Source: Paracoccaceae bacterium
GTDB lineage: Bacteria; Pseudomonadota; Alphaproteobacteria; Rhodobacterales; Rhodobacteraceae
Reading direction: 5' to 3'
NCBI GenBank assembly: GCA_026984895.1
Contig: JALSRF010000215.1
Location: 1-14,159 of the forward strand
Length of the DNA: 14,159 bases
The notes under the pieces are model-generated. The model was not told the origin of the DNA and did not search any database. It saw only the letters and a list, made by a program, of their open reading frames with translations. The translations under genes and the position numbers were made by a program. Shown in pieces: positions 1-8,703 of the stretch (the first letter of the stretch is position 1; each line of letters begins with the position of its first letter).

Positions 1-460
1 CTGGCGCGGGCGATGTCGCGGGCTCGCCGAAACGTTCGAGCGACTGGTTCAGCAGGTCGCCAAGGCTGCCGCCGCCCGGAGGCGCCACGTTGACGCTGCC
101 CCCGGGGCGCGATGCCTGGCTGAGCCCTTCGAGCAGGCCGCCCAGACCGCCGCCGGACGCGCCACCGCCGCGCCCCGCCAGGAGTTTCCCGAGCCCGCCG
201 AGCAGGTCGCCGCCCGAACCGAGCCCGCCCGAACCGGCCCCGCCCGAGCCGAGCCCGCCGCCAAGAAGACCGCCCAGGCCGCCGCCGCCTGCTCCCGGGG
301 AAAACATGTCGCCAAAGATCGATCCTGACCCGGGCGCCGAGGCGCCCCCGCGCGGTGCCGTCCCCGGCACCGATCCGCGTTGACCCGCGACCATGCCGCT
401 GACGCCTTTCGCGACGACGACACCGACGGCAACCTTGGCCAATGTTCCCAGCAAGCTCAT
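1..460 (-). CDS. DUF533 (TerB-like/YebE-type) protein, partial at 3' end
   Basis: The product starts MSLLGTLAKVAVGVVVAKG, a hydrophobic N-terminal helix (about residues 1-25). A long Gly/Ser/Leu-rich stretch with GGLG, LLGG and GSGG repeats follows (about residues 50-120), then a segment containing SLGDLLNQSLERFGEP where the window ends. This is the N-terminal half of the DUF533 family of Rhodobacterales inner-membrane proteins; the conserved C-terminal TerB-like helical domain would lie beyond base 1. The ATG at 460 is chosen because GGGG at 467..470 sits six bases upstream. A second ATG at 466 directly abuts those Gs and is less likely. It is divergent from the MATE gene, with about 147 bp between them. 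Function is unknown; a membrane or envelope role is inferred from the family. The Gly-rich repeats make the opposite strand look like a Pro-rich open frame, which is a shadow. Confidence 0.75.
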   Translation of the reverse strand, partial: MSLLGTLAKVAVGVVVAKGVSGMVAGQRGSVPGTAPRGGASAPGSGSIFGDMFSPGAGGGGLGGLLGGGLGSGGAGSGGLGSGGDLLGGLGKLLAGRGGGASGGGLGGLLEGLSQASRPGGSVNVAPPGGGSLGDLLNQSLERFGEPATSPAP

Positions 461-607
461 GTTCATCCCCCGTATCATGTGAAGTTGGCGCAACCATACA
501 GGCCGGGCCCGAGGATGCGAGGGGAAAAGGCGCGGGGATTTCCCATCGCGCGCCGATGGCGGCGGTTGTGCTTGCCTCGTGCCGGCAAAGACCATAGAGC
601 GGACGGG

Positions 608-1966
608 ATGACTGCCGAAACGAGTTACCGCCTGCATGGTGCCCGGATCCTGGCGCTGGCGCTGCCGTTGATCGGCAGCCACCTTGCGCAGTTTGCCGTG
701 GTGATCACCGACACGGTCATGCTTGGCTGGTATGACGTGAACGCGCTGGCGGCGGTGACGCTGGGCGGGACGCTGTTTTCGAATTTCCTGCTGGTCGGGT
801 CCGGCTTTGCCTGGGCGGCGATGCCGATGGTGGCGAAAGCCGCCGCGCAGGGAGAGGCGGCGCAGGTTCGCCGTTCGACCCGCATGGCCATGTGGCTGTC
901 GTTTCTGGTCGGGCTGGTGGGGCTGACGCTCTTTTCCTGGGCGCAGCCGGTCTTCCTGCTGCTCGGGCAGGAGGCCGAGGTGTCCGCCCAGGCGGCCGCC
1001 TATCTGAGGATCGCCGGCTGGGGGGTGCTGCCGGCGCTGCAGGTCATGGTGCTGAAATCCTGCCTGTCGGCGCTTGAGCACACGCGGGTCCTGCTGGTGG
1101 TGACCATCGCTGCGGCCGGGGTCAATGCCCTGGTCAACTACGCGCTGATCTTCGGGCACTGGGGCGCGCCCGAGCTTGGCCTGCGCGGGGCGGCGATCGC
1201 CTCGGCACTGACCAATTCGCTGATGCTGGCGGTGCTGGCGCTGTATGCCGCCGTGAAAACCCGCGAACATGCGCTGTTCCGGCGTATCTGGCGCCCGGAC
1301 CGGGAAGTCTTCGCGCGGGTGTTTTCGCTGGGATGGCCGATCAGCCTGACCACCTTTTCCGAGGTCGGGCTGTTTTCGGCGGTGACGGTGATGATGGGCT
1401 GGTTCGGGACCATCGCCCTTGCGGCCCATGGTATTGCGCTGCAACTGTCGGCGCTGGCCTTTCTGGTTCAGGTGGGGCTGTCGCAGGTGGCCACGATCCG
1501 GGTCGGGCAGGCGCTGGGGCGCGACGATCGTGCCGGGCTGCGGCGCGGCGCGCTGGCGCTGATCTTCGTCGCCGCGGGCTTTGCGGTTGTCCCGGTCGCA
1601 ATGTTCCTTGCGCTGCCGCGCCCGTTGCTGGCGCTGTTTCTGGATCCGGCGGATCCGGTGCGCCCGCAGGTGCTGGCGATCGGGTCCCGGCTGCTGGCGG
1701 TCGCCGCGCTTTTTCACTTTGCCGATGCCGGGCAGGTGCTGGCGCTGGGGCTGCTGCGCGGGATGCAGGACACCCGCGCGCCGATGCTGATGGCGGCGGT
1801 GGCATACTGGCCGCTGGGGCTGGGCGCGGCCTATGTCCTGGGGTTTCCGATGGGGCTTGGCGGGGTCGGCGTCTGGCTGGGACTGGTGGTCGGGCTGGCG
1901 GCGGCCGCGGGGCTGATGATGACGCGCTTCTGGCGCGCGGTCGGGTTGCGGCCGGTTACGCGGTGA
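608..1966 (+). CDS. MATE family multidrug/cation antiporter
   Basis: A 452-residue integral membrane protein with about 12 hydrophobic segments, the usual length and topology of MATE (NorM/DinF-type) transporters. These inner-membrane pumps export drugs or metabolites in exchange for Na+ or H+. Supporting stretches are the N-terminal LALPLIGSHLAQFAVVITDT, with the family pattern P-L-x(6)-F...D-T-x-M-L-G, and the second-half GWPISLTTFSEVGLFS, the matching repeat of the internal twofold symmetry. LRGMQDTRAPM near residue 390 is also typical. The reading frame is open further upstream, but the ATG at 608 has GGACGGG just before it and begins with a normal MATE N terminus; earlier starts would add a non-conserved basic leader. 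Substrate cannot be told from sequence. No regulator is adjacent. Confidence 0.93.
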   Translation: MTAETSYRLHGARILALALPLIGSHLAQFAVVITDTVMLGWYDVNALAAVTLGGTLFSNFLLVGSGFAWAAMPMVAKAAAQGEAAQVRRSTRMAMWLSFLVGLVGLTLFSWAQPVFLLLGQEAEVSAQAAAYLRIAGWGVLPALQVMVLKSCLSALEHTRVLLVVTIAAAGVNALVNYALIFGHWGAPELGLRGAAIASALTNSLMLAVLALYAAVKTREHALFRRIWRPDREVFARVFSLGWPISLTTFSEVGLFSAVTVMMGWFGTIALAAHGIALQLSALAFLVQVGLSQVATIRVGQALGRDDRAGLRRGALALIFVAAGFAVVPVAMFLALPRPLLALFLDPADPVRPQVLAIGSRLLAVAALFHFADAGQVLALGLLRGMQDTRAPMLMAAVAYWPLGLGAAYVLGFPMGLGGVGVWLGLVVGLAAAAGLMMTRFWRAVGLRPVTR

Positions 1967-2017
1967 TGTCGGGGCAGGGCGCCGCGGGCGCCGGCGTTGC
2001 GATCGTCGTGCCGCGCC

Positions 2018-2105
2018 GATTGCGCCGGGCCGCCGATTGCACCGGGCCGGTTGGACCACGCCGGTTGCACCGCGTCGGTTGCGCCGGGCCCATTGCGCCG
2101 CGACC
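2018..2105. repeat. degenerate 14-bp tandem repeat, six units
   Basis: Six consecutive units with consensus GRTTGCRCCGSGCC. They start at 2018 (17 bp with a GCC insertion), 2035, 2049, 2063, 2077 (14 bp each) and 2091 (15 bp). Examples are GATTGCACCGGGCC, GGTTGCACCGCGTC and GGTTGCGCCGGGCC. The 14-bp period is not a multiple of three and no frame gives a repeated peptide, so it is non-coding. Confidence 0.75.
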
Positions 2106-2110
2106 CTGGC

Positions 2111-2165
2111 GTGCCAGCCGGGTGCCGGCCGCGTGCCAACCGGACGCGCGCCGGGTGCCAGCCGG
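2111..2165. repeat. 11-bp tandem repeat, five units in exact register
   Basis: Five units of exactly 11 bp: GTGCCAGCCGG (2111), GTGCCGGCCGC (2122), GTGCCAACCGG (2133), ACGCGCGCCGG (2144, most diverged) and GTGCCAGCCGG (2155). The first and last units are identical. The array follows the 14-bp array after five bases and merges into the hairpin at 2158..2182. Non-coding. Confidence 0.75.
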
Positions 2166-2182
2166 TGCGGAACTCCGGCTGG
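2158..2182. terminator. terminator-like hairpin between convergent genes
   Basis: A perfect 8-bp inverted repeat, CCAGCCGG (2158..2165) and CCGGCTGG (2175..2182), with a 9-base loop. It lies between the MATE gene and the oppositely oriented hypothetical gene, 58 bp beyond the latter's stop. There is no T-tract on either strand, so canonical intrinsic termination is uncertain. Confidence 0.35.
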
Positions 2183-2240
2183 CCTGTGCACGGCGGTTCG
2201 CCCTCCGTGCGCGGCGGCTGCTGTGCCCCGGCCGTCCCTG

Positions 2241-2645
2241 TCAGCCCGTTTCGGACGCGCGGTCGCCCTTCTTTCGCACCAGGATCGTGCGCAGGTCGTG
2301 CATGGCCAGCAGCAGCGCATCGCTTGCCTCTTCCAGATCCCGGGGGCTGGCGCGCGACAGCGCCCATTGCGCGGTGAGGTTCAGCTCTTCCACCGTGCGC
2401 CAGGGGCGCGAGCGTTCGCGTCCGGCAAGGGTTTCGCGGCGCTGCTCCAGCCATCGGGTGATCGCCGCCATGTCGGCTTCGTCAAGGGTGCGATCGCCAT
2501 GCGGCTTGATTTCGCCGTTCTTCACATTGACCACGGCCAGCTGATCCATCTGGATGCGGCGCTGGCGATTTTCGGTATCCACGCGAAAGACCATCGCGCC
2601 GTTTTCGCGAATACGGAAGTAATAGTCGGGAAGCGGTGCACTCAT
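2241..2645 (-). CDS. conserved hypothetical protein of Rhodobacterales (134 aa)
   Basis: A 134-residue soluble protein starting MSAPLPDYYFRIRENGAMVF. It has no signal peptide, membrane segment or catalytic motif that I recognise. The N-terminal half (about residues 8-50) is rich in aromatic and beta-prone residues and contains FRVDTENRQRRIQMDQLAVV, then NGEIKPHGDRTL. The C-terminal half is predicted helical, with many Leu/Arg/Glu residues, and contains ALLLAMHDLRTILVRKK. From memory, similar short proteins occur widely in Rhodobacteraceae without assigned function. The ATG at 2645 is preceded by GAGG at suitable spacing. It lies 68 bp downstream of the aminotransferase on the same strand and could be cotranscribed. 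Codon use matches its neighbours, so it appears to be a real resident gene. Confidence 0.85.
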   Translation of the reverse strand: MSAPLPDYYFRIRENGAMVFRVDTENRQRRIQMDQLAVVNVKNGEIKPHGDRTLDEADMAAITRWLEQRRETLAGRERSRPWRTVEELNLTAQWALSRASPRDLEEASDALLLAMHDLRTILVRKKGDRASETG

Positions 2646-2689
2646 GAGCTTGCCTCATCAGGTTCCATCGTTTCGACTCCTCGGCCTGG

Positions 2690-2704
2690 GGGGCGCTTTG
2701 CCCC
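2690..2704 (-). terminator. short GC hairpin between aminotransferase and hypothetical gene
   Basis: GGGGC (2690..2694) and GCCCC (2700..2704) can pair around a 5-base loop, about 10 bp after the aminotransferase stop. There is no U-tract, so it may be only an attenuating or RNA-stabilising hairpin within a two-gene operon. Confidence 0.25.
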
Positions 2705-2713
2705 GGGCTGCCA

Positions 2714-4277
<1,564 letters not shown>

Positions 4278-4369
4278 CTGTTTCGGATTGAAGCGGATTT
4301 TTCGCTGTTTAACTGAATGTTGGGGAATCTTGTTCAACCTTGGCCGCGTCAGCAACGGCGGAGATTTTG

Positions 4370-4867
4370 ATGAGCGTGATATCAAGGGTCGGACCGACCA
4401 CAACCCCCGATTTCATGACCCAGTATCTTGAGGTCCTGTCTCTTGTGGAGCGGCTTCACCGGCTGCTGCTGGACGTGATAAAGGACGAGTTCGAGCGTAT
4501 CGGAACGCTGGAAATCAACGCGGTGCAGGGTCTGCTTCTGTTCAACGTGGGCGACAACGAGGTGACCGCAGGCGAACTGAAATCGCGCGGCTACTATCAG
4601 GGGTCCAACGTCAGCTACAACCTGAAGAAGCTGGTTGACATGGGCTACATGCACCACCAGCGTTGCGAGATCGACCGCCGCTCGGTGCGTGTGCGTCTGA
4701 CCGAAAAGGGACGCGCGGTGCACAAGGCGGTGGCCGACCTGTTCGAACGCCACGCGACCGGCCTGCAGGGGCGCGACGTGCTGGACAAGGACGGGATCGG
4801 GGACATCACCATGGCCCTGCGTCGGGTGGAGCGCTACTGGAGCGATCAGATACGCTACATCTACTGA
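4370..4867 (+). CDS. MarR-family winged-helix regulator, LdtR-like
   Basis: A 165-residue transcription factor. Residues about 48-114 form a MarR winged helix: a helical pair around VQGLLLFNVGDNEVTAGELK, a recognition helix in GSNVSYNLKKLVDMGY (78-93), and a wing with the MarR signature DRRSVRVRLTEKG (102-114). N- and C-terminal helices (ERLHRLLLDVIKDEF, and the helix ending ERYWSDQIRYIY) would form the dimer interface. The HRLLLDVIKDEF and GYYQGSNVSYNLKKL stretches resemble the alphaproteobacterial LdtR group, whose Liberibacter member controls an L,D-transpeptidase; target and ligand here are unknown. The ATG at 4370 is chosen for GGAG at 4360..4363, six bases upstream. A TTG at 4340 in frame is possible but lacks a good site. 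A 15-bp repeat array begins on its stop codon. Confidence 0.88.
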   Translation: MSVISRVGPTTTPDFMTQYLEVLSLVERLHRLLLDVIKDEFERIGTLEINAVQGLLLFNVGDNEVTAGELKSRGYYQGSNVSYNLKKLVDMGYMHHQRCEIDRRSVRVRLTEKGRAVHKAVADLFERHATGLQGRDVLDKDGIGDITMALRRVERYWSDQIRYIY

Positions 4868-5000
4868 AGCGGTGGCCGCCAAAAGCGGTGCCGCCAGAAG
4901 CAGTGCCTGCAGAAGCTTTGGCAGCAGAAGCTTTGGCGGCAGAAGCAGTGCTTGCAAAGGCTTTGACGGCAGAAGCTTTGGCGGCAGAAACGGTGGCCCG
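4866..5000. repeat. 15-bp tandem repeat (minisatellite), nine units without indels
   Basis: Nine consecutive 15-bp units starting at 4866, 4881, 4896, 4911, 4926, 4941, 4956, 4971 and 4986. The core form AGAAGCTTTGGCGGC occurs exactly at 4926 and 4971. Variants include AGAAGCAGTGCCTGC (4896) and AGAAGCAGTGCTTGC (4941). Units 3-5 (4896..4940) and 6-8 (4941..4985) match at 40 of 45 positions, so a 45-bp higher-order duplication is visible. The first unit uses the last two bases of the MarR stop codon. The array lies between convergent genes. Because 15 is a multiple of three, several frames stay open and give pentapeptide repeats (A-E-A-L-A or R-S-F-G-G on plus, A-K-A-S-A on minus), but none has a credible start signal. 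Confidence 0.92.
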
Positions 5001-5074
5001 GTGACCCGTCGGGCCGTGTCCCGGCAAGCGCGCCTTCGCACAATCCATCCGCCGTGCGCCGGCGTCCGGGCGCG

Positions 5075-5746
5075 TCACCCTCCGTTCACAACCCGCGCGA
5101 TCCAGCTGGCAAGCGCCTGGCCCAGCCGCCGATGTGCCGCCTCGTCCATGTGGATCGGATCGGCCGATGACATGGCGACCACCTCGCCGGCATCGAAGAC
5201 CGGCGCATGGAAATCCGGCGCGAAACGCTGCGCCTCGACCCGCAGCCGGTGGCCCAGTTCGGCGGATTTGGCGCGACCTCCCTGCCATTCCGCATAGCGT
5301 TCCCAGTTCGGGGCATCGGCCTGCGGGCCAAGCGGAGGCGGCGCGATCAGCCCGACGGCGGGCGGTGCCGAGTCGGCCCAGGGACCGGGGCCACCGCCGG
5401 TTCGGCGCAACGCCGTCACCAGCCGGCAGATGTTTTCGGCGATCGAAACGGCAGTGGCATCGAAGCGGGCCTTCAGATCGTTTGTGCCCAGCATGATCAG
5501 CACCAGATCCAGGGGCGCGTTGCTCCTCAGCGCGACTGGAAGATGGCGCAGCCCGTTCATTGCCTCGCCCAGCATGTCGGGATCGTCGTGGGCGGTCGTG
5601 CGCCCGGGCAGCGCCTCTTCCACAAGTTCGGCGTCCAGCGCGGCCGCCGTCACGCCGGGCCAGCGCCGATCTGGCGCCATGCGCAGCCCCGAGCCGTCGG
5701 GCGGGAAGCCCCAGCTGTTGGAATCGCCGTAAACCATCATCCGCAT
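5075..5746 (-). CDS. SGNH/GDSL hydrolase, MsAcT/arylesterase-like
   Basis: A 223-residue SGNH-fold esterase or acyltransferase. The blocks are all visible: GDSNSWGF with nucleophile Ser9 (block I), an oxyanion glycine region around EEALPGRTT (44-51), GTND with Asn89 (block III), and DPIHMD with Asp196 and His199 (block V). IMLGTNDLKA, EALPGRTTAHDDP and APPPLGP resemble the Mycobacterium smegmatis acyltransferase MsAcT and related arylesterases rather than secreted GDSL lipases. There is no signal peptide, so it is probably cytosolic. The ATG at 5746 lies 10 bp after the gloA stop, so the two are probably cotranscribed; the Shine-Dalgarno is weak and translation may depend on coupling. ATGs six and nine bases further in are alternative starts. 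The natural substrate is unknown. Confidence 0.87.
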   Translation of the reverse strand: MRMMVYGDSNSWGFPPDGSGLRMAPDRRWPGVTAAALDAELVEEALPGRTTAHDDPDMLGEAMNGLRHLPVALRSNAPLDLVLIMLGTNDLKARFDATAVSIAENICRLVTALRRTGGGPGPWADSAPPAVGLIAPPPLGPQADAPNWERYAEWQGGRAKSAELGHRLRVEAQRFAPDFHAPVFDAGEVVAMSSADPIHMDEAAHRRLGQALASWIARVVNGG

Positions 5747-5756
5747 GGGGCGTGCC

Positions 5757-6185
5757 CTACCAGTGACCGGTATTGCCCATGCTGGCCCAGGGCTCCTGCG
5801 GCTCGCGCGCTCCGCCCATCTGCAGCAGTTCGATGGAAATGTTGTCGGGCGAGCGTACGAAGGCCATGCGCCCGTCGCGTGGAGGCCGGTTGATGGTCAC
5901 CCCGTTGTCCATGAGGTGCTGGCACATGGCATAGATGTCTTCGACGTCATAGGCGAGGTGGCCGAAATGCCGGCTGTCCGAAGGCAGGCCGTCGTCGCCA
6001 TCCCAGTTCCAGGTCAGTTCTATCGGGCAGTCTTCCTGCCCTTCCGGGGCCATGAACACCAGCGTGTAACGCCCCTCTTTGCTTTCGCGCCGGCGCGTTT
6101 CCCTGAGGCCGAGCAGTTCGAAGAAGGCCATGGTCTTTTCCAGATCCAGAACCCGGATCATGGTGTGCAGGTAACGGATTTTCAT
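5757..6185 (-). CDS. gloA: lactoylglutathione lyase (glyoxalase I)
   Basis: A 142-residue VOC-superfamily enzyme that isomerises the hemithioacetal of methylglyoxal and glutathione to S-lactoylglutathione in the cytosol. The four metal ligands of the GloA family are at the expected places: His7 (YLHTMIRV), Glu56 (CPIELTWNW), His76 (FGHLAYDV) and Glu119 (ISIELLQ). The stretch [17 protein letters not shown] and the C-terminal region of about 20 residues are also typical. The ATG at 6185 is chosen because AAGGGGAG lies about seven bases upstream and the product starts MKIRYLHTM like other GloA proteins; an upstream in-frame start would add 13 unlikely residues. An SGNH hydrolase follows at 10 bp. 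It is 137 bp downstream of the Slam-like gene and probably has its own promoter. Confidence 0.94.
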   Translation of the reverse strand: MKIRYLHTMIRVLDLEKTMAFFELLGLRETRRRESKEGRYTLVFMAPEGQEDCPIELTWNWDGDDGLPSDSRHFGHLAYDVEDIYAMCQHLMDNGVTINRPPRDGRMAFVRSPDNISIELLQMGGAREPQEPWASMGNTGHW

Positions 6186-6220
6186 GGGTGTGCTCCCCTT
6201 GTGTTCGATGGTTGCGTTAC

Positions 6221-6245
6221 GCACCGGCCCTGCGGCCGGCGGTGC
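6221..6245 (-). terminator. strong GC hairpin upstream of gloA
   Basis: GCACCGGCC (6221..6229) can pair with GGCCGGCGGTGC (6234..6245) around a CTGC loop, giving about nine base pairs with one 3-base bulge. It lies about 78 bp after the Slam-like gene stop and 36 bp before gloA. It could be the Slam-operon terminator or a leader structure of gloA. It lacks a U-tract. Confidence 0.35.
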
Positions 6246-6322
6246 CCGGTTCCCGTTGCCACCAGGTCCCGGCCCCGGACCCTGACCCGCCCCCGTGTCG
6301 TGCGGGTGCAGGGCGGATGCGC

Positions 6323-7762
6323 TCAGAAGGTGGACTGAATGCCAAGGCGCACGGCGTTGGAGCGCCGATCATAGAGCGCGACGTTGGATTCGCTTCTGCT
6401 GGTCTCGATGCTTACGCTCGGCGAGAAACCGTAAAACGAAACGTTCGGAAACACCGCGCTGATGCCCCCGGACAGCGTCCGGTCGTGGCGCCCGGATGAA
6501 TCGTATACCGAAACGCCATAGTCGCGCCGTTCCGCCGACAGGTTCAGCGAAAGCCGCATGCCCATCACCGGCCGGGCGAAGCTGTAGCTTGCCTGCAGCC
6601 GCGCCGCCCGGTTTTCCGCCGTGGGGTCGTCGGAGCGGGTATCCGACACAAGCAGGTTTGCCGACAGGGTATCGCCATTGCCCAGTTTGCGGCTCACCCC
6701 GCCGCCCAGAGAGACGATGTTCGATACCGTGCCACCGGAGAGGTGCGACAGCTGGGTTTCGTAGCCGAACTGCAGGTTCGTGCTGGTGCGCGCGGACAGG
6801 TTGAACACCTGCGAGGCCGACAGCCGCGCGTAATCAAGGTAAACCGCCCCGCCATACCAGAACCTGCCAGCGGTCAACGCCAGCGAACTGGGCCCCGACA
6901 GCCCGGAAAACCTGCGATCGTGCGTCAGGGAAAGCTCTGCCATTGCAAAGGCATAGTCGCTTCCCTTCACACCTGGCGCGGCCGCCTTTGCCGCATCGGA
7001 CAACTCGTAGCTGCGCTGATACAGGGTCACCCCGAGATGGGTTTCCTGCACCTGCGAACGCGACAGGCGATACTTCGCCTGGATGCTGGCCGAGGCCTCG
7101 ATCCCCGAAAGGGCGCGGGCATCCGGGCTCAGCACGAAGGGCAGGTTCCAGATCGTGATCGTCTCGCTGGACGAGCCGTTGTTGATGTTGTCATTGGGCG
7201 CCATGGAAAAGCCGAACGACATGGACAACGGGTTGTCCCGGTGCACGGTTGCGAATTCCTCGCGCAGCACGGCCCTGGTCTTGACGTCGCCGGCCTGGTT
7301 GAAGGCCCGCCGCAACCAGATTTCCGCCAGCGTGTAACGGTGCGCGCGATACTGCGCCGAAGCGGCCAGCCGTGCCGCCTGAACCCGTGTCCCCGGCACG
7401 CCGGCGGCGCGAAAGGCGCGTGCCGCCATCCTGACCGCCTCGTCGTAGCGCCCAAGCCCGATCAGCGCCGATGCGGCCTCGATAAGGGCGCCGGCATCTT
7501 CGGGATCGCGCTGCAACAGCCCGTTTGCGACCCCGAGAGCCAGGTCGAACTGCCCCGAGGCATTGGCCGAATGCGCCAGTGTCCGGGCCTGCTCGATCGT
7601 CAGCGTGACCGGGTTGGCCGACTGTCGGGCGGGCGGCTGCGCGCTTGCGCTCTGCTGCGCCTGTGCGCGGGCCGCACCGCCTGCCGCACAGGCCGCCGTC
7701 AGCAGCAGCGCCACGGCGGCGGTGGCGGCGGCGCGCGGCCGCCGGCTCGGGGTGCGGGTCAT
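6323..7762 (-). CDS. Slam-like outer-membrane protein (surface lipoprotein assembly modifier, DUF560)
   Basis: A 479-residue outer-membrane protein. It has a basic N terminus and Ala/Leu-rich signal peptide, probably cleaved after ARA near residue 33. A periplasmic helical region with TPR-like repeats follows (about 52-175; [40 protein letters not shown] and [13 protein letters not shown], given here as fragments). A beta-barrel of alternating hydrophobic strands runs from about 180 to 479 and ends in QSTF, the terminal Phe used by the BAM machinery. [10 protein letters not shown] at the barrel start is typical of DUF560/Slam proteins, which move lipoproteins such as TbpB to the cell surface. 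Its ATG overlaps the upstream lipoprotein stop (ATGA), implying translational coupling. The family call is by resemblance; another TPR-porin family is the main alternative. Confidence 0.78.
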   Translation of the reverse strand: MTRTPSRRPRAAATAAVALLLTAACAAGGAARAQAQQSASAQPPARQSANPVTLTIEQARTLAHSANASGQFDLALGVANGLLQRDPEDAGALIEAASALIGLGRYDEAVRMAARAFRAAGVPGTRVQAARLAASAQYRAHRYTLAEIWLRRAFNQAGDVKTRAVLREEFATVHRDNPLSMSFGFSMAPNDNINNGSSSETITIWNLPFVLSPDARALSGIEASASIQAKYRLSRSQVQETHLGVTLYQRSYELSDAAKAAAPGVKGSDYAFAMAELSLTHDRRFSGLSGPSSLALTAGRFWYGGAVYLDYARLSASQVFNLSARTSTNLQFGYETQLSHLSGGTVSNIVSLGGGVSRKLGNGDTLSANLLVSDTRSDDPTAENRAARLQASYSFARPVMGMRLSLNLSAERRDYGVSVYDSSGRHDRTLSGGISAVFPNVSFYGFSPSVSIETSRSESNVALYDRRSNAVRLGIQSTF

Positions 7763-8655
7763 GGGGTATAGGCGGATTGGGTCGCCACGAAGGCGCCGGT
7801 TTCCTCGGCCGTGACCCCGGTAACGCTGGTGGGGCCGGAAATCACGATGACGCCGGCAATCGCGCCGCCCAGACCCGCGCCGACGGTGCCTCCGACGGCG
7901 CCGTTCAGCGTGCCGCTCAGATGGGGGGTGCCCGGCGCGACGATTTCGGAGATCGCGGTCTGGTTGAGCACGTTCGAGCCGGTCTGGAACGACGTCGTTG
8001 AGGCTGCGAGATTGGGCAGCGAACCGACCAGCGCGCCGGTGTTGTCATAAAGGTTGCGGTTGCTGACCGAGATGTCGATCGCCCCGGTGCCGTCAAAGTT
8101 GCGAAAATCCACAAGCACGCTGGCCGAGCCGTCGACGGTGTTGAACTGGCCGCTGGTGGGATTGGTGATGCGCACCCCGGCATAGCGCCCGGAAAACTGC
8201 GCTTCACCGGTTGTCGGCAGGTTTGCCCTGGTCGCGCGCAACACCGTTCCGCCATAGCCGAATTCGTTGTAGTTGGCGGTCTTTACCGCCCCGGCGCCAA
8301 CCGTGGCCCCGGGGCTTTCGGCATAAAAGGCCAGGTAGTTCCGCCCGCCGCCGGAATTGCGGTAAGCCTTGAAGCCGGTGACATCCATTGTCGGATCGCG
8401 CGTATACGTGCCGCTCAGATCGAACGGCAGGTTGTTGATCGAAAGCGTGTCGGTGGCGGCGTCATAGTCGAACCGGTTGACCTCGCCGGAAAATGTCTCG
8501 ACGTTGCCGCCCACGTCGCCGCCGACGCTGCCGCCCGCCGTCGGGCCGTTGGAGGGCGTTTCATTCAGCCCGGCCAGCCCGCAGGCGCCCAGGGCGGTGA
8601 GTGCCGCCAGAGCCGTGATTTTCCCGCCGACGTTCCTGATGATGTCCCTGCTCAC
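7759..8655 (-). CDS. predicted surface lipoprotein with TbpB-like barrel; likely Slam cargo
   Basis: A 298-residue lipoprotein. The signal peptide ends in lipobox LGAC with Cys25, followed by a Gly-rich tether (about 36-52). The rest is beta-rich, with many Gly, Asn, Thr and Ser residues. The stretch [11 protein letters not shown], then [17 protein letters not shown] and GAIDISV (150-197), matches the strand pattern of the TbpB-type C-lobe barrel. The end ([14 protein letters not shown]) fits the E-T-G-A-F ending of that family. The GTG at 8655 is chosen because GGAGG lies eight bases upstream; no ATG is available and a TTG at 8685 would spoil the signal peptide. The stop overlaps the Slam-like gene start, giving a cargo-exporter pair. 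No ligand-binding motif is recognisable and no TonB receptor is adjacent. Confidence 0.8.
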   Translation of the reverse strand: MSRDIIRNVGGKITALAALTALGACGLAGLNETPSNGPTAGGSVGGDVGGNVETFSGEVNRFDYDAATDTLSINNLPFDLSGTYTRDPTMDVTGFKAYRNSGGGRNYLAFYAESPGATVGAGAVKTANYNEFGYGGTVLRATRANLPTTGEAQFSGRYAGVRITNPTSGQFNTVDGSASVLVDFRNFDGTGAIDISVSNRNLYDNTGALVGSLPNLAASTTSFQTGSNVLNQTAISEIVAPGTPHLSGTLNGAVGGTVGAGLGGAIAGVIVISGPTSVTGVTAEETGAFVATQSAYTP

Positions 8656-8703
8656 GAAAAATTCCTCCGTCCTGCGCTTGCGCAATCGTTCAACTTTGCG
8701 GAC

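Larger units (their letters stand above)
1967..2240. other. convergent intergenic spacer with tandem repeats, no gene
   Basis: 274 bp between the stop of the MATE gene and the stop of the minus-strand hypothetical gene. All open frames here are extensions or shadows without a ribosome-binding site or recognisable product. The content is two consecutive short tandem arrays (14-bp and 11-bp units) and a terminator-like hairpin, listed separately. Confidence 0.7.

Noticed and set aside
90..383. Plus-strand Pro-rich open frame (PPEPSPPEPAPPEP-like)
   Set aside because: It is the antisense of the Gly-rich repeats of the DUF533 gene, which has a good start, Shine-Dalgarno and family N terminus.
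380..607. N-terminal extension of the MATE transporter
   Set aside because: The frame is open but the added residues are not MATE-like, overlap the divergent gene start, and the ATG at 608 has a good ribosome-binding site.
1333..2544. 403-residue plus-strand frame
   Set aside because: An out-of-frame shadow of the MATE gene running through non-coding repeats and the antisense of the 134-residue gene; Gly/Ala/Arg-rich composition.
4866..5000. CRISPR array
   Set aside because: The 15-bp units are directly contiguous with no unique spacers, and no cas gene is nearby.
4806..5288. Minus-strand frame with A-K-A-S-A repeats resembling a histone H1-like tail
   Set aside because: It is the repeat array read in one open frame, joined to an out-of-frame shadow of the SGNH gene; no ribosome-binding site and no family resemblance outside the repeat.
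6743..7771. 342-residue plus-strand frame
   Set aside because: Antisense to the Slam-like gene, which has a signal peptide, a barrel pattern and coupling to the lipoprotein gene.
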